Below are positions 1-8,133 of a DNA stretch of 9,801 nucleotides, one piece after another. The DNA comes from Candidatus Peregrinibacteria bacterium (lineage in GTDB: Bacteria; Patescibacteria; Gracilibacteria; UM-FILTER-43-11). The notes beneath the pieces were generated by a model, which had not been told where the DNA came from, searched no databases, and saw only the letters and a list, made by a program, of their open reading frames with translations. The stretch is from the NCBI GenBank assembly GCA_030620215.1, contig JAUXFE010000014.1, positions 1 through 9,801 of the forward strand, written 5' to 3'. Positions within the stretch are counted from its first letter, which is position 1; each line of letters begins with the position of its first letter. The translations under genes and the position numbers were made by a program.

Positions 1-46
1 TTATATGCCAACTTCACAGCAGTACGTATAGTTTTTCAATGTAGTA

Positions 47-2347
47 ATGCAGAAAAATATGTTTTACGCACAGATAATAATCATGAAAAAGGCAGGGGAG
101 TTTGATGACCCACTTACTTATTCAGTTCCAAAAGAACTGGAAGATATTTGTAAAATTGGCAAAAGCGTACGTATGCCGCTCCGTAATACAACTGTCACAG
201 GAATTGTTGTTGATATATGCTCAGAACCATCATCCGATATCGATCCAAAGAAAGTGAAGCCGATTAAGGAGATCACATCATTTGAGTTAGATGAAAAACA
301 AGTCGAACTTGCTAAAAAGATAGCTCATTATTATCAGACCTCTTTAACTCGTGCACTTCGATTAATGATTCCTACGGCTATTTGGAAAGGAAAGTTAGAT
401 GAACCGATGAAGGTTTTTTACCGAATTCCAAACCAACGAAGGCGCGGATTATTATCCGCGCCTTCGGATGGTCTGACTGGCAAAAAGCAAAAAGAAGTAA
501 TTGAAATACTTTCTGGAAAAGAAGAGGTTATGGAAACGGATATCAATGCCTCTAAAGCTACAATCGATTCACTTATAAAAAAAGGAGCAATTGAAGAAGT
601 TAAGAAGCCGACTTATAAAAAGCCGGATTATAAAGAGTTCCCTCTTAAGTCATTAATACACACGCTGACAAACGAGCAGGTAAAAGCATTAAAAGATATC
701 CAATCGTCCGATAAGCCTGTATTACTACACGGCATCACAGGTTCCGGTAAAACCGAATTATATCTACGTGTTATTTTAGATGTGGTAAAAAAAGGAAAAC
801 AGGCAATTCTGCTCGTACCAGAAATCGCGCTTACACCACAGATGATAGATTATTTCAAAGATTATTTCGGTCCGCATTTGGCTTTATTCCATTCAAAACT
901 ATCTAATGGGCAGAGGGCGGAGGAATGGTGGAAAGTTAAAAGCGGTTACGCTCCGGTATTGATTGGGTCAAGATCAGCGATCTTCGCACCAGTCCAGGAT
1001 TTAGGTGTGGTGATTTTAGACGAAGAACATGAATGGACTTATAAACAAGAATCAGCGCCCTATTATCAAGCGCATCATGTGGGGGAAATGCTGAGTGAAT
1101 TGTGGGGAAGTCAGTTAATTTTGGGAAGCGCTACACCAAGAGTGGAAAGCATTTATAAAACCTGTGGTGGACCTAATAGTGGGCCAAGTGGTGGGCCAAG
1201 TGGTGGTTCCACAACATGGCCAACGCAAAGCGGGTCCACAGCGAAGCGGGTCCACAGCGAAGCGGGTCCACAATGGAACTATGTAAAACTTTCAGAACGC
1301 ATAAATAAAAAAGATCTCCCGAAAATTAGGGTAGTGGATCTTCGCGATGAATTTAAGCAAAAGAATTTTTCCGTCCTTTCACGCGCTCTTCAGAACAAAA
1401 TTAAAGAACGTCTGGAAAAGCGCGAACAGATAATCCTTTTCGTCAATCAACGTGGCGTAGCAAGGGCAGTTGTATGCCGTGATTGCGGGTATACCGAGGA
1501 ATGCCCTAATTGCGAAGTCAGTTTAAAATTCCATCGTGGATTCGGGAATAAAAGCGATGCATTGGTCTGTCATTATTGCAGTTACGCAAAAAGTCCAAAC
1601 CTAACATGTCCCGAATGTAAATCACCTCATATAAAACACGTCGGAGTCGGAACTCAGCGGGTCGAGGAAGAAGTCGGACGGCTATTCCCGGATGCGCGAA
1701 TTGTCCGTGCCGATAAAGACACCACAAGTGATAAAGAAGGCTTTAAACCTATTTATAAAGCATTTAAAGGGCATAAGTATGACATTCTTATCGGCACCCA
1801 AATGGTGGCCAAGGGATTGGATTTTAACAACGTCACTCTTATAGGAATAATACTTGCCGATATAGGATTGCATATTCCGGATTTTCGCAGTCATGAACGT
1901 CTTTTTCAGCTTATAACTCAGGTTTCCGGTCGTTGCGGAAGAGGGGAGTCAGATGGAGAAGTAATATTACAGACCTATCAGCCAAACCATTTTGCGATTA
2001 AGCAGGCCGCAGAATATGAATATGACGATTTTGTTAAAAATGAACTCTCTTATCGTGATAAATTAAAATATCCACCTTATAATCATTTAATCAAATTTAC
2101 TGTTGTCGGCACCGATCTTGAAAAACTTCGTAAGCATATAGAGGTGGAACAGGAAACAGTCGAAGATATTTTTAAAGTAAATGAACTTCCTTTTAAAATA
2201 GTCAGCGCCCCGGCCATGATTCCTAAGATGGCAAACAGATATTACTATCACGTTTTAATCCGCGCCAACGATCCTCATATCATCTTCGATCACTGGAAAC
2301 CGCCGAAATACTGGAGAATTGATGTGGATCCGATACACACCACGTAG
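47..2347 (+). CDS. priA: Primosomal protein N', replication restart DNA helicase PriA
   Basis: This is the SF2 3'-to-5' DNA helicase that recognises abandoned replication forks and starts reloading of the replicative helicase in the cytoplasm. The 766-aa frame carries the family signatures in order: an N-terminal DNA-binding start (AQIII... then LTYSVP), Walker A GITGSGKTE (residues 229-237), Walker B DEEH (325-328) followed by TYKQES, and GSATP (360-364). Eight zinc-binding cysteines follow (477, 480, 486, 489, 508, 511, 521, 524), then GTQMVAKGLDF and QVSGRCGRG. It ends in the usual DVDP, so it is full length (E. coli PriA is about 730 aa). The extra length comes partly from two repeat-derived insertions, near residues 131-140 and 374-409. 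Start: ATG at 47 or ATG at 59 (MFYAQIII) both fit and no Shine-Dalgarno decides. The upstream neighbour lies outside the window. Confidence 0.97.
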   Translation: MQKNMFYAQIIIMKKAGEFDDPLTYSVPKELEDICKIGKSVRMPLRNTTVTGIVVDICSEPSSDIDPKKVKPIKEITSFELDEKQVELAKKIAHYYQTSLTRALRLMIPTAIWKGKLDEPMKVFYRIPNQRRRGLLSAPSDGLTGKKQKEVIEILSGKEEVMETDINASKATIDSLIKKGAIEEVKKPTYKKPDYKEFPLKSLIHTLTNEQVKALKDIQSSDKPVLLHGITGSGKTELYLRVILDVVKKGKQAILLVPEIALTPQMIDYFKDYFGPHLALFHSKLSNGQRAEEWWKVKSGYAPVLIGSRSAIFAPVQDLGVVILDEEHEWTYKQESAPYYQAHHVGEMLSELWGSQLILGSATPRVESIYKTCGGPNSGPSGGPSGGSTTWPTQSGSTAKRVHSEAGPQWNYVKLSERINKKDLPKIRVVDLRDEFKQKNFSVLSRALQNKIKERLEKREQIILFVNQRGVARAVVCRDCGYTEECPNCEVSLKFHRGFGNKSDALVCHYCSYAKSPNLTCPECKSPHIKHVGVGTQRVEEEVGRLFPDARIVRADKDTTSDKEGFKPIYKAFKGHKYDILIGTQMVAKGLDFNNVTLIGIILADIGLHIPDFRSHERLFQLITQVSGRCGRGESDGEVILQTYQPNHFAIKQAAEYEYDDFVKNELSYRDKLKYPPYNHLIKFTVVGTDLEKLRKHIEVEQETVEDIFKVNELPFKIVSAPAMIPKMANRYYYHVLIRANDPHIIFDHWKPPKYWRIDVDPIHTT
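437..466. repeat. Perfect GC-rich palindrome inside priA
   Basis: CGAAGGCGCGGAT at 437-449 is exactly complementary to ATCCGCGCCTTCG at 454-466, with a 4-nt TATT loop. The 30-nt hairpin is far more GC-rich than the surrounding gene. It is read in frame, giving about RRRGLLSAPS, and sits in the linker just before the LTGKKQ helix. Family members normally pass from a Tyr-containing strand almost directly to the LTxxQ motif, so the segment looks like an in-frame palindromic insertion, comparable in kind to the Rickettsia palindromic elements. That origin is inferred. Confidence 0.8.
1179..1202. repeat. 12-bp tandem repeat in priA (GPSG unit)
   Basis: The unit GTGGGCCAAGTG occurs twice in direct tandem (1179-1190 and 1191-1202), with a third degenerate start (GTGGTTCCAC) following. 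The period is a multiple of three, so it encodes a repeated Gly-Pro-Ser-Gly. It forms the first part of a roughly 35-residue low-complexity insertion after the GSATP motif of PriA. The insertion ends before the conserved Y-V-K-L segment. Confidence 0.8.
1228..1272. repeat. 16-bp tandem repeat in priA read in three frames
   Basis: The unit AAGCGGGTCCACAGCG is present at 1228-1243 and 1244-1259, with a 13-bp third copy at 1260-1272. Because 16 is not a multiple of three, each copy is translated in a different frame: SGSTA, then KRVHS, then EAGPQ. The open frame is kept through all three copies. The sequence does not resemble PriA of other bacteria at this point and replaces what is normally a short linker between GSATP and the next strand. 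Confidence 0.85.
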
Positions 2348-2352
2348 TGGTG

Positions 2353-2507
2353 AAATTCCAAATTCCAATTACCAAATTCCAAACAATGTTCAATAACCAA
2401 ATCCCAAACAATATCCAATGATCAAATTACAATAGTCAAATTAGTTTGGAGTTTGAATATTAGAAATTGTAATTTGTTTGGAATTTGGTAATTGGAATTT
2501 GGAATTT
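2353..2507. repeat. Large inverted repeat of 7-nt words, priA-dusB gap
   Basis: A 34-nt arm at 2353-2386 is perfectly complementary to 2474-2507, separated by 87 nt. The left half reads as consecutive degenerate heptamers: AAATTCC, AAATTCC, AATTACC, AAATTCC, then after an 11-nt unit AATAACC and AAATCCC, and later AATGATC, AAATTAC, AATAGTC, AAATTAG. An 11-bp alternative pairing also exists (2423-2433 with 2466-2476). The element fills almost the whole 172-bp gap between the priA stop and the dusB start. No promoter or T-run terminator was recognised in the gap. As RNA it would form a very long AU-rich hairpin just upstream of the dusB start. Confidence 0.9.
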
Positions 2508-2519
2508 AAATAATAAGAC

Positions 2520-3488
2520 ATGTCATTTAACTGGAAAACAGCACAGAAACCATTCGTAATATTAGCCCCCATGGCAGGCTATACCGATTCGTCTTTCCGT
2601 CAGCTTGTAAAGGATATCGCACCATCTGTAATCTGTATTACAGAGCTTATCAGCGCGGATGGGCTTGCATATGCATCGAAAAAAACATTAAAAATGCTGG
2701 AATTTGATGAGATCGAACGTCCAAATATACTCCAGCTTTTTGGAAAGCGTATAGAGCATTTTAAGGAGGCTGTGCAAATTGCAGAGGAGGTAGGTTTTGA
2801 TGGTATTGATATAAATATGGGATGTCCTGCAAAAAAAGTAGTCGGCTCAATGCATGGTTCAGCCCTAATCAAAACACCGGAACTTGCATTCGAAATCGTC
2901 GAGACGTGTGCTAAAAACACCAAACTGCCAGTATCGGTAAAAACAAGACTCGGCTGGGAAGATGACTCCACTTTAGACGAATTTACAAAAGGATTAGAAG
3001 ATGCCGGTGCGCAGATGATAACCATACATGGCCGTACAACCAAACAAGGATTTTTAGGCGAAGCAAATTGGGAACCGATTTATAAAATCAAAGAAAAAAG
3101 GGGAATCCCGATCACTGGCAATGGTGATATAAAATCAGGAGAAGACGCTAAAGAAAAAATAAAGAATCTGGACGGTGTGATGGTCGGCAGGGCAACGTTT
3201 GGCAACCCATGGCTGATGGGGGAAGTTTGCATCGCACTTGGTATTTCAAAACCGAATGAGGTTATTGACCATCCAGCCGACTTTGAAACTCTGAAAAAGT
3301 GGATGATCAAACACTGCAAGCTTAGCGTTAAGGTCCACGGAGAGAAAAAAGGAATGCTCGATATACGAAAACACTTTGCCACCTACATTCGTGGATTTCC
3401 AAATGCGGCAAAAATCCGTTCCGATTTAGTAAGAGTGGAAGATATAGATGAAGTAAAGAAAATATTGGATAGAGTAGTTGATATGTGA
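2520..3488 (+). CDS. dusB: tRNA-dihydrouridine synthase, DusB-like
   Basis: This FMN-dependent enzyme reduces uridine to dihydrouridine in the D-loop of tRNAs using NADPH. The 322-aa TIM-barrel protein opens with APMAGYTD (residues 16-23), the flavin-binding start of the family. It has the NMGCPAKKV motif with catalytic Cys102, the KTRLGW motif starting at Lys141, IHGRT with His170, GNGDI, and GVMVGRATFGNPW for phosphate binding of FMN. The C-terminal helical tRNA-binding part (KHFATYIRGFPNAAK) is intact. Length and motif spelling fit the DusB/Nifr3 subgroup, although a lineage with a single Dus makes the subtype uncertain. ATG at 2520 places the family N-terminus correctly. There is no Shine-Dalgarno; upstream is AAATAATAAGAC. 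The stop is TGA. It lies 172 bp after priA on the same strand. Confidence 0.95.
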   Translation: MSFNWKTAQKPFVILAPMAGYTDSSFRQLVKDIAPSVICITELISADGLAYASKKTLKMLEFDEIERPNILQLFGKRIEHFKEAVQIAEEVGFDGIDINMGCPAKKVVGSMHGSALIKTPELAFEIVETCAKNTKLPVSVKTRLGWEDDSTLDEFTKGLEDAGAQMITIHGRTTKQGFLGEANWEPIYKIKEKRGIPITGNGDIKSGEDAKEKIKNLDGVMVGRATFGNPWLMGEVCIALGISKPNEVIDHPADFETLKKWMIKHCKLSVKVHGEKKGMLDIRKHFATYIRGFPNAAKIRSDLVRVEDIDEVKKILDRVVDM

Positions 3489-3531
3489 ATCACGAAGCTA
3501 TTTTTCTGCTTAATATAAAGAATTGCTTTTA

Positions 3532-3670
3532 AAACTCTAAACTCTAATATCTAAACTCTAATCAACTTTAAAACTCAAAATTTCAAACTTTAAATAATAT
3601 AACATTGCTTTAAGCTTTAAGTTTTAATCTTTGAGTTTGCTTAGAGTTTAGAATTTAGAACTTTGAGTTT
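3532..3670. repeat. Imperfect inverted repeat of 7-nt words in the convergent gap
   Basis: The left arm 3532-3563 and right arm 3639-3670 pair at 26 of 32 positions. The left arm is AAACTCT, AAACTCT, AATATCT, AAACTCT; the right arm is AGAGTTT, AGAATTT, AGAACTT, TGAGTTT. An inner pairing of AAACTCAAA (3571-3579) with TTTGAGTTT (3630-3638) adds to it. The gap lies between the ends of dusB (+) and the giant minus-strand gene, so the hairpin might stop transcription from both sides. It lacks the GC-rich stem of a standard intrinsic terminator. Nothing else was recognised in the 238-bp gap. Confidence 0.85.
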
Positions 3671-3726
3671 ATTTAGTAAATTTTCGTCATAACATAAGCA
3701 AGATCCGAATTTCGGTATTCATACCA

Positions 3727-6700
3727 TTAATCCGCTGGCACCATTTCTGCAAGTATCGCTTTTAATTGACGATCGCTAAGGGATTCAAATATTGTTTTTA
3801 TAATAAGATCCATTCTTTCATAAACATCATCAATATGTTTAATAGCTTCCCAATCATCCGCACGTGACGAATATTTCATCATCAAAAGTTCTTTGACCTG
3901 TAAACCGGCTTCTGCTTTTTCCTCATTTTCCCTAAGATCTTTTTTGTCTCTTAGAAGAGGGAAAAGTTGTGGATCCAGATAATCAAGAAAACCCCTTATC
4001 TTGCTGCGGTTGTCTTTAAGCGTCCAATTGGCATGATTTGTCGTACCTTGTTCACGTGCAATCTCTCTTTCCATATTCTCATTCGCACGTGTTGAAATAT
4101 CGGTATCTCCACGATAATAAGCAACACGATCCATAATACCCTCTGCCATGGCGCACCATGCGGCATGTCTGGCAAAATGCTTACGAAAATCAATTTTTTC
4201 AGGTTTTCTGGAGTTTTCTTCAAGCCACTGAACAGCACCCGCATAAGCATTTTCAACACCGGTATCTTTGGTTTCCTGCTGGCCGGATTTACCGGAGAAG
4301 AATCGTTTAGCGGTATTGGCATCACCAAGACAAGCGATAGAACGTGTCCAGTCATGATCCCATTCTCTTTCCGATACGGATTTACGTACACGCTGGATTG
4401 TCATAATATCGTTTTGCATATGCACCCAGTAAAAATTCATAAACTCAGCTCCATGACCATCTCGAATTTTTCCTGCCTTGTAATCTTCTTTGAAGTATTG
4501 CTGACAATATCTTTTATAATCCGCTTGGCTAAGTGGTGGCGATTTACTGTAAATCCACTGTGTAGCAGGCCATTTATTCAGATATTTATCAAGAGCCATA
4601 CCTCTATCCGGAGAAAGCAGGCCATCAGCCATACCAGCCATTAAGTGGAACATTACCTGTTCTGCAAAAGCTTTACCCTTTTCAATGGCATAAACCATAA
4701 TTGACTCATACTCCATTGGATCGACCTTTTCGCCATCTCTATGCATTTGAAGCAACTGATCCAGACGATCACTCAATAGATCCTGAATACGATCATAAGA
4801 AGGAAGCCATTTTCTAAGCTCACCGTCATAACTGCTTTCATTTTGCCGTTCTAAAGTCAGATACTCATCATAATCCCAAATTTCACCCAATGCAGAATGA
4901 AGTTTTTGACGCATTAAAGGAGGATCATGCAAAATAACAGTATCGTCGGGCGTTAAATGAACAGCACTTTGAAGCTTATTAAGCACTTTCCATAGGTATT
5001 TATTGCGCCAGTCAATACGGCCTTTTTGCGCGAGCAACCTAAGAATTGCTTTAAGCCTATCAGCAGAAGGGCTAATATCTCTTGAAATAACTTTAAGTTC
5101 ATTTTCAAGTTCCCATGCATCCAGATTTTCATATCTGCTCTGCCATTCCTGCACCTCTTCCATTTCCGCCTTTTGTTGCCGGGCATATGCTTCACGACCC
5201 AGATCAGTACCCTGAAATATAGCCATACCAAGACGCGCAGCATGATCTTTTTTCTCACGTTCATGACGTCTTCCTACAAATTCTTTAAGATCGATAAGTG
5301 TTTGAACTATGTCATTTGCAGATAAAAAAACAGTATTATTCCACAATGCCCGCAAAGGATTAATCTCGAGATTAGGTGCTTTTGAGCTGACTTCACTTAC
5401 TGCTTTTTCAATATTTTTCAATTCATCTTCTACACTTTTGATACGTCCGCCTATGCCTACACCAAGCGAACTGTCATCAGGATTTTTCTTAAAATTTTCA
5501 TTTGAGGTTTTTGTATGACTATTAAAATCTTTTAATGCTCCAAGTAATTTTTTAGCCCCCGGAACATAACCAAGAAATTCATTTATCTTAAGACCTTTGA
5601 TCCTCTCATCGATAAATTCAATTTTTATTTTATATTCATCATAACTTCCACTACTTGCTTCGCCTTCTTCTCCACCCAGGGCAGCAGTCATTTCATCGAT
5701 TTGTCCTCCGGCATAACCATATACTTTTTCTTTATCATCAATGAATTTGGTGGTTTTGCCATCTATATCTTTAATCATCTTTGAGACTCCAACACCTGCA
5801 AGAAGATTATTAAGCCTGCTTTTAGGGTCATCTCCAGTTCTATGAACATGGCCTATCTCATTTTGCATGGCATAAAGTTCGCTCAAAACATACTCGTCTT
5901 TCCAGCCTTCTTTGCCTGGCGGTTTTCTTGGAGGCTTCAGAGATTTCATCCAATCGATAAATGCTTTTTTTATTTCTGGCCATTCACTGTTCTTTTCTAC
6001 CATTTGCTCATGAAAAAGATTTTTTATATCATCGCTTGTTTCAAACTGAACATGAAGAAGTTCATGAACTAGCTGTTTTTTAATTTCCTTTAAAGGGGCA
6101 TTAAACACACTTTCATCAATGATTATTTCCCATTCACCACCTTTTTTGCGAAACACCATACAACCTTCTGTATGCTCTTTCCATTCTTTATTAAATTTAG
6201 AATGACTTATGATCTCAATATGATCACTTCCGATATTTCGATTTAAAATATGTTTTATTTCCTCTGCATCAAGAGCTCCTTTAATCTCAATAATGGCTTG
6301 ATTGGATTTTTTTACAGCATCATTTTCAGGGCTTAAAGCCTTTTCAATATTTTCATTTAAATTTCTCACCAATTCCAGTTTAGGGCTCAATATCGCAAGT
6401 TCCTGCTGGATAGCTGCAATTTCTTCCGGCTCAAGATCTTCTATATTTTTTAGGATTTCTTGATATTTTGCGAATTTTCGCCTTAACTCACTATCGGGCT
6501 TCTCCAGTTCTTCAATGGCAGAAAGACTCTTTTGATAAATAAGTGAGCCTCCTTTAATTTCATCATATTTGGTTTTAGCATCTTTTGTTTCACCTTTTTT
6601 CACAGCTTCTATACGTGCGAGTTCATTTTTCTCAAGCTCTTCTTTTAAGCGCTTTAGCTCATCGGGTTTGATCTGATCAATAAGAGCTTTCAAATCACTA

Positions 6701-8082
6701 AAACCCTCCAAAATCTCTTTTTCAATTTCAGGCCTGTTGTTATTGATCTGCTGAATATCTTCAATGCTGACTGAGGTTCTCCTATCGAGTTCATCCAGAT
6801 TTTGAGCCAGCTTTTTCAACATCGCAGGATCCTCAAATTTCTTTCTATATTCATCAAGGCTTATGTTTTTATCCCTTTCGATCCTTTTTAAAATATCTGT
6901 ATTGCTTGGATCCGCTGAATACTGGAGCATAAGCTCAAATTCATCAAAATCCGTTTGTAAACCCCTTCGTTCAATTGTTTCACCATCAATTTCTAATACT
7001 TCGCCTTCGATAGTCGATTTACCGAAAACTTTAGCTTTTTTGATTTTTTCAAATCGTTTTTTTGCTTTTCCAAATTTTACATTTATATATTCATAGACCT
7101 TCTCAGTACGCATAGAACGTGCCTCTAAAACAAGATTTTTTAGTTTATTGAGAACTTCCGGTGGAACATTTTTAAGCAAACTGGCCTTAGCCTGTTTTTT
7201 TTCTTTCTCCAGTACTTGTTTATGCACCCAATCGGAACGTTTTTCAGTCTGCTTTAAAGCATGGGGGATAAATTTATTAAGCCATCCCAAACGCATTTTC
7301 TTTGCTCTTTTTTGATTTACATCCAAATGTTCCATTTCAAGTTCTACATCGCGTTTTTCGTTCTTAAGATTATCGCTTTCTTTTGATGCATCATCTTTAT
7401 ATTTAAACCAATCTTCATCCGCTTCTATCAAAAGGTCCTCACGCTGAGGTCTTAGGGCGTTCTGCACGTTATCTTTTATAATCATTTGCTCTTCAGCTTC
7501 TGCGAGTTGCTTCTGAAAATTAATATCAAAAAATGGCTTTAGATCAGAACTCAATAGATATTCGATATGCAAATAATCAAAAGTCCCTTTTTCCAGAGCT
7601 TTTAATATGTAGTTATCATTATTAATTTGGTCTATGGCATCTTCCAGCCCCATTTGATCTTTAACCGGTTTCTGGCGTTCCACAAGGGCATCTAGACAAG
7701 AAAGTCTTACGGATTCCAGAACCTGTCTTTTTCCAATGTCTTTTTCATCTTCAATTTGTTCTTCAATTTCTTTAACATTACTTTCCAGACCGTAAAGAAC
7801 ATTAGATGGTGTTTTGGATTGTTTAATTGGTTCCAGATCTTCGATTTCCTGATCAATTATTTCAATCTCTTGTTTAAGATTCTCACGTTCCACCAAATCC
7901 ATTTCAGTTTCCAGCCTCAATTCATAAATTTCTTTATCTTGTTTTAATTTTTTAAGACTTAATTCAACACTTGTTTCAATTACAGATTTCTTATTTTTAT
8001 AAACAAACCTAAAACCCAACAGGGGATTGGCTTTTTTTAAATCACTCTGATTGTCTAAATTTGGTTTTTTGAAAATAGGCAT
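3727..8082 (-). CDS. Giant coiled-coil protein with central HELLH zincin-like domain
   Basis: I do not recognise a named family. The 1451-aa product has no signal peptide or membrane segment. Residues 1 to about 600 are Lys/Glu/Leu-rich with long predicted helices and coiled coils. Residues about 600-760 resemble a metallopeptidase: a strand EWEIIIDESVF precedes KKQLVHELLHVQF, where His673, Glu674 and His677 form HExxH. The later segment DEYVLSELYAM offers Glu730 or Glu735 as a third zinc ligand, as in gluzincin-type folds. A Gly/Ser/Glu-rich linker lies near residues 800-830. Residues about 910-1451 are helical and Trp-rich, opening with VFLSANDIVQTL and GRRHERE (about 918-942). Start ATG at 8082 lies 22 nt from a TATAAT box, without a Shine-Dalgarno. 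The stop is TAA at 3729-3727. It is a lone gene convergent with dusB. Proteolytic function is inferred from the motif only, and the substrate is unknown. Confidence 0.93.
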   Translation of the reverse strand: MPIFKKPNLDNQSDLKKANPLLGFRFVYKNKKSVIETSVELSLKKLKQDKEIYELRLETEMDLVERENLKQEIEIIDQEIEDLEPIKQSKTPSNVLYGLESNVKEIEEQIEDEKDIGKRQVLESVRLSCLDALVERQKPVKDQMGLEDAIDQINNDNYILKALEKGTFDYLHIEYLLSSDLKPFFDINFQKQLAEAEEQMIIKDNVQNALRPQREDLLIEADEDWFKYKDDASKESDNLKNEKRDVELEMEHLDVNQKRAKKMRLGWLNKFIPHALKQTEKRSDWVHKQVLEKEKKQAKASLLKNVPPEVLNKLKNLVLEARSMRTEKVYEYINVKFGKAKKRFEKIKKAKVFGKSTIEGEVLEIDGETIERRGLQTDFDEFELMLQYSADPSNTDILKRIERDKNISLDEYRKKFEDPAMLKKLAQNLDELDRRTSVSIEDIQQINNNRPEIEKEILEGFSDLKALIDQIKPDELKRLKEELEKNELARIEAVKKGETKDAKTKYDEIKGGSLIYQKSLSAIEELEKPDSELRRKFAKYQEILKNIEDLEPEEIAAIQQELAILSPKLELVRNLNENIEKALSPENDAVKKSNQAIIEIKGALDAEEIKHILNRNIGSDHIEIISHSKFNKEWKEHTEGCMVFRKKGGEWEIIIDESVFNAPLKEIKKQLVHELLHVQFETSDDIKNLFHEQMVEKNSEWPEIKKAFIDWMKSLKPPRKPPGKEGWKDEYVLSELYAMQNEIGHVHRTGDDPKSRLNNLLAGVGVSKMIKDIDGKTTKFIDDKEKVYGYAGGQIDEMTAALGGEEGEASSGSYDEYKIKIEFIDERIKGLKINEFLGYVPGAKKLLGALKDFNSHTKTSNENFKKNPDDSSLGVGIGGRIKSVEDELKNIEKAVSEVSSKAPNLEINPLRALWNNTVFLSANDIVQTLIDLKEFVGRRHEREKKDHAARLGMAIFQGTDLGREAYARQQKAEMEEVQEWQSRYENLDAWELENELKVISRDISPSADRLKAILRLLAQKGRIDWRNKYLWKVLNKLQSAVHLTPDDTVILHDPPLMRQKLHSALGEIWDYDEYLTLERQNESSYDGELRKWLPSYDRIQDLLSDRLDQLLQMHRDGEKVDPMEYESIMVYAIEKGKAFAEQVMFHLMAGMADGLLSPDRGMALDKYLNKWPATQWIYSKSPPLSQADYKRYCQQYFKEDYKAGKIRDGHGAEFMNFYWVHMQNDIMTIQRVRKSVSEREWDHDWTRSIACLGDANTAKRFFSGKSGQQETKDTGVENAYAGAVQWLEENSRKPEKIDFRKHFARHAAWCAMAEGIMDRVAYYRGDTDISTRANENMEREIAREQGTTNHANWTLKDNRSKIRGFLDYLDPQLFPLLRDKKDLRENEEKAEAGLQVKELLMMKYSSRADDWEAIKHIDDVYERMDLIIKTIFESLSDRQLKAILAEMVPAD

Positions 8083-8104
8083 AGGAATTCAAATTTATCT
8101 ATAT

Positions 8105-8133
8105 ATTATATCACAAATGAGCCCGCTTTACAA
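8105..8133 (-). promoter_or_regulatory. Sigma70-like promoter of the giant gene
   Basis: On the minus strand, TTGTAA (8133-8128) and TATAAT (8110-8105) are separated by exactly 17 nt. The -10 box is a perfect match and the -35 box matches 4 of 6 consensus bases. A start near 8098 would give a leader of only about 16 nt before the ATG at 8082, too short for much regulation by RNA structure. A 6-bp inverted repeat TGAGCC/GGCTCA (8118-8123 and 8143-8148) flanks the -35 box and could be an operator half-site pair, but that part is weak. Confidence 0.7.

Noticed and set aside
27..32. TATAGT -10-like box 14 nt before the priA ATG
   Set aside because: No -35 match at the right distance, and too little upstream sequence to judge.
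1518..1894. Two open frames of about 70 codons on the minus strand inside priA
   Set aside because: They overlap the zinc-binding and helicase core of a certain gene and show no family-like sequence; they are antisense shadows.
2600..3382. Minus-strand open frames of 147 and 100 codons inside dusB
   Set aside because: They are the reverse of conserved dusB motifs, with Ser/Ile/Phe-rich chance composition and no start signals.
3486..3488. Possible UGA recoding (Gly), as in Gracilibacteria or SR1
   Set aside because: No in-frame TGA occurs in about 8.5 kb of coding sequence, and read-through of the dusB TGA would only add about 9 residues before a TAA. The standard code fits.
4165..4644. Plus-strand open frame of 159 codons inside the giant gene
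   Set aside because: It is antisense to the continuous 1451-codon frame, has no recognisable domain, and its composition is typical of a shadow frame.
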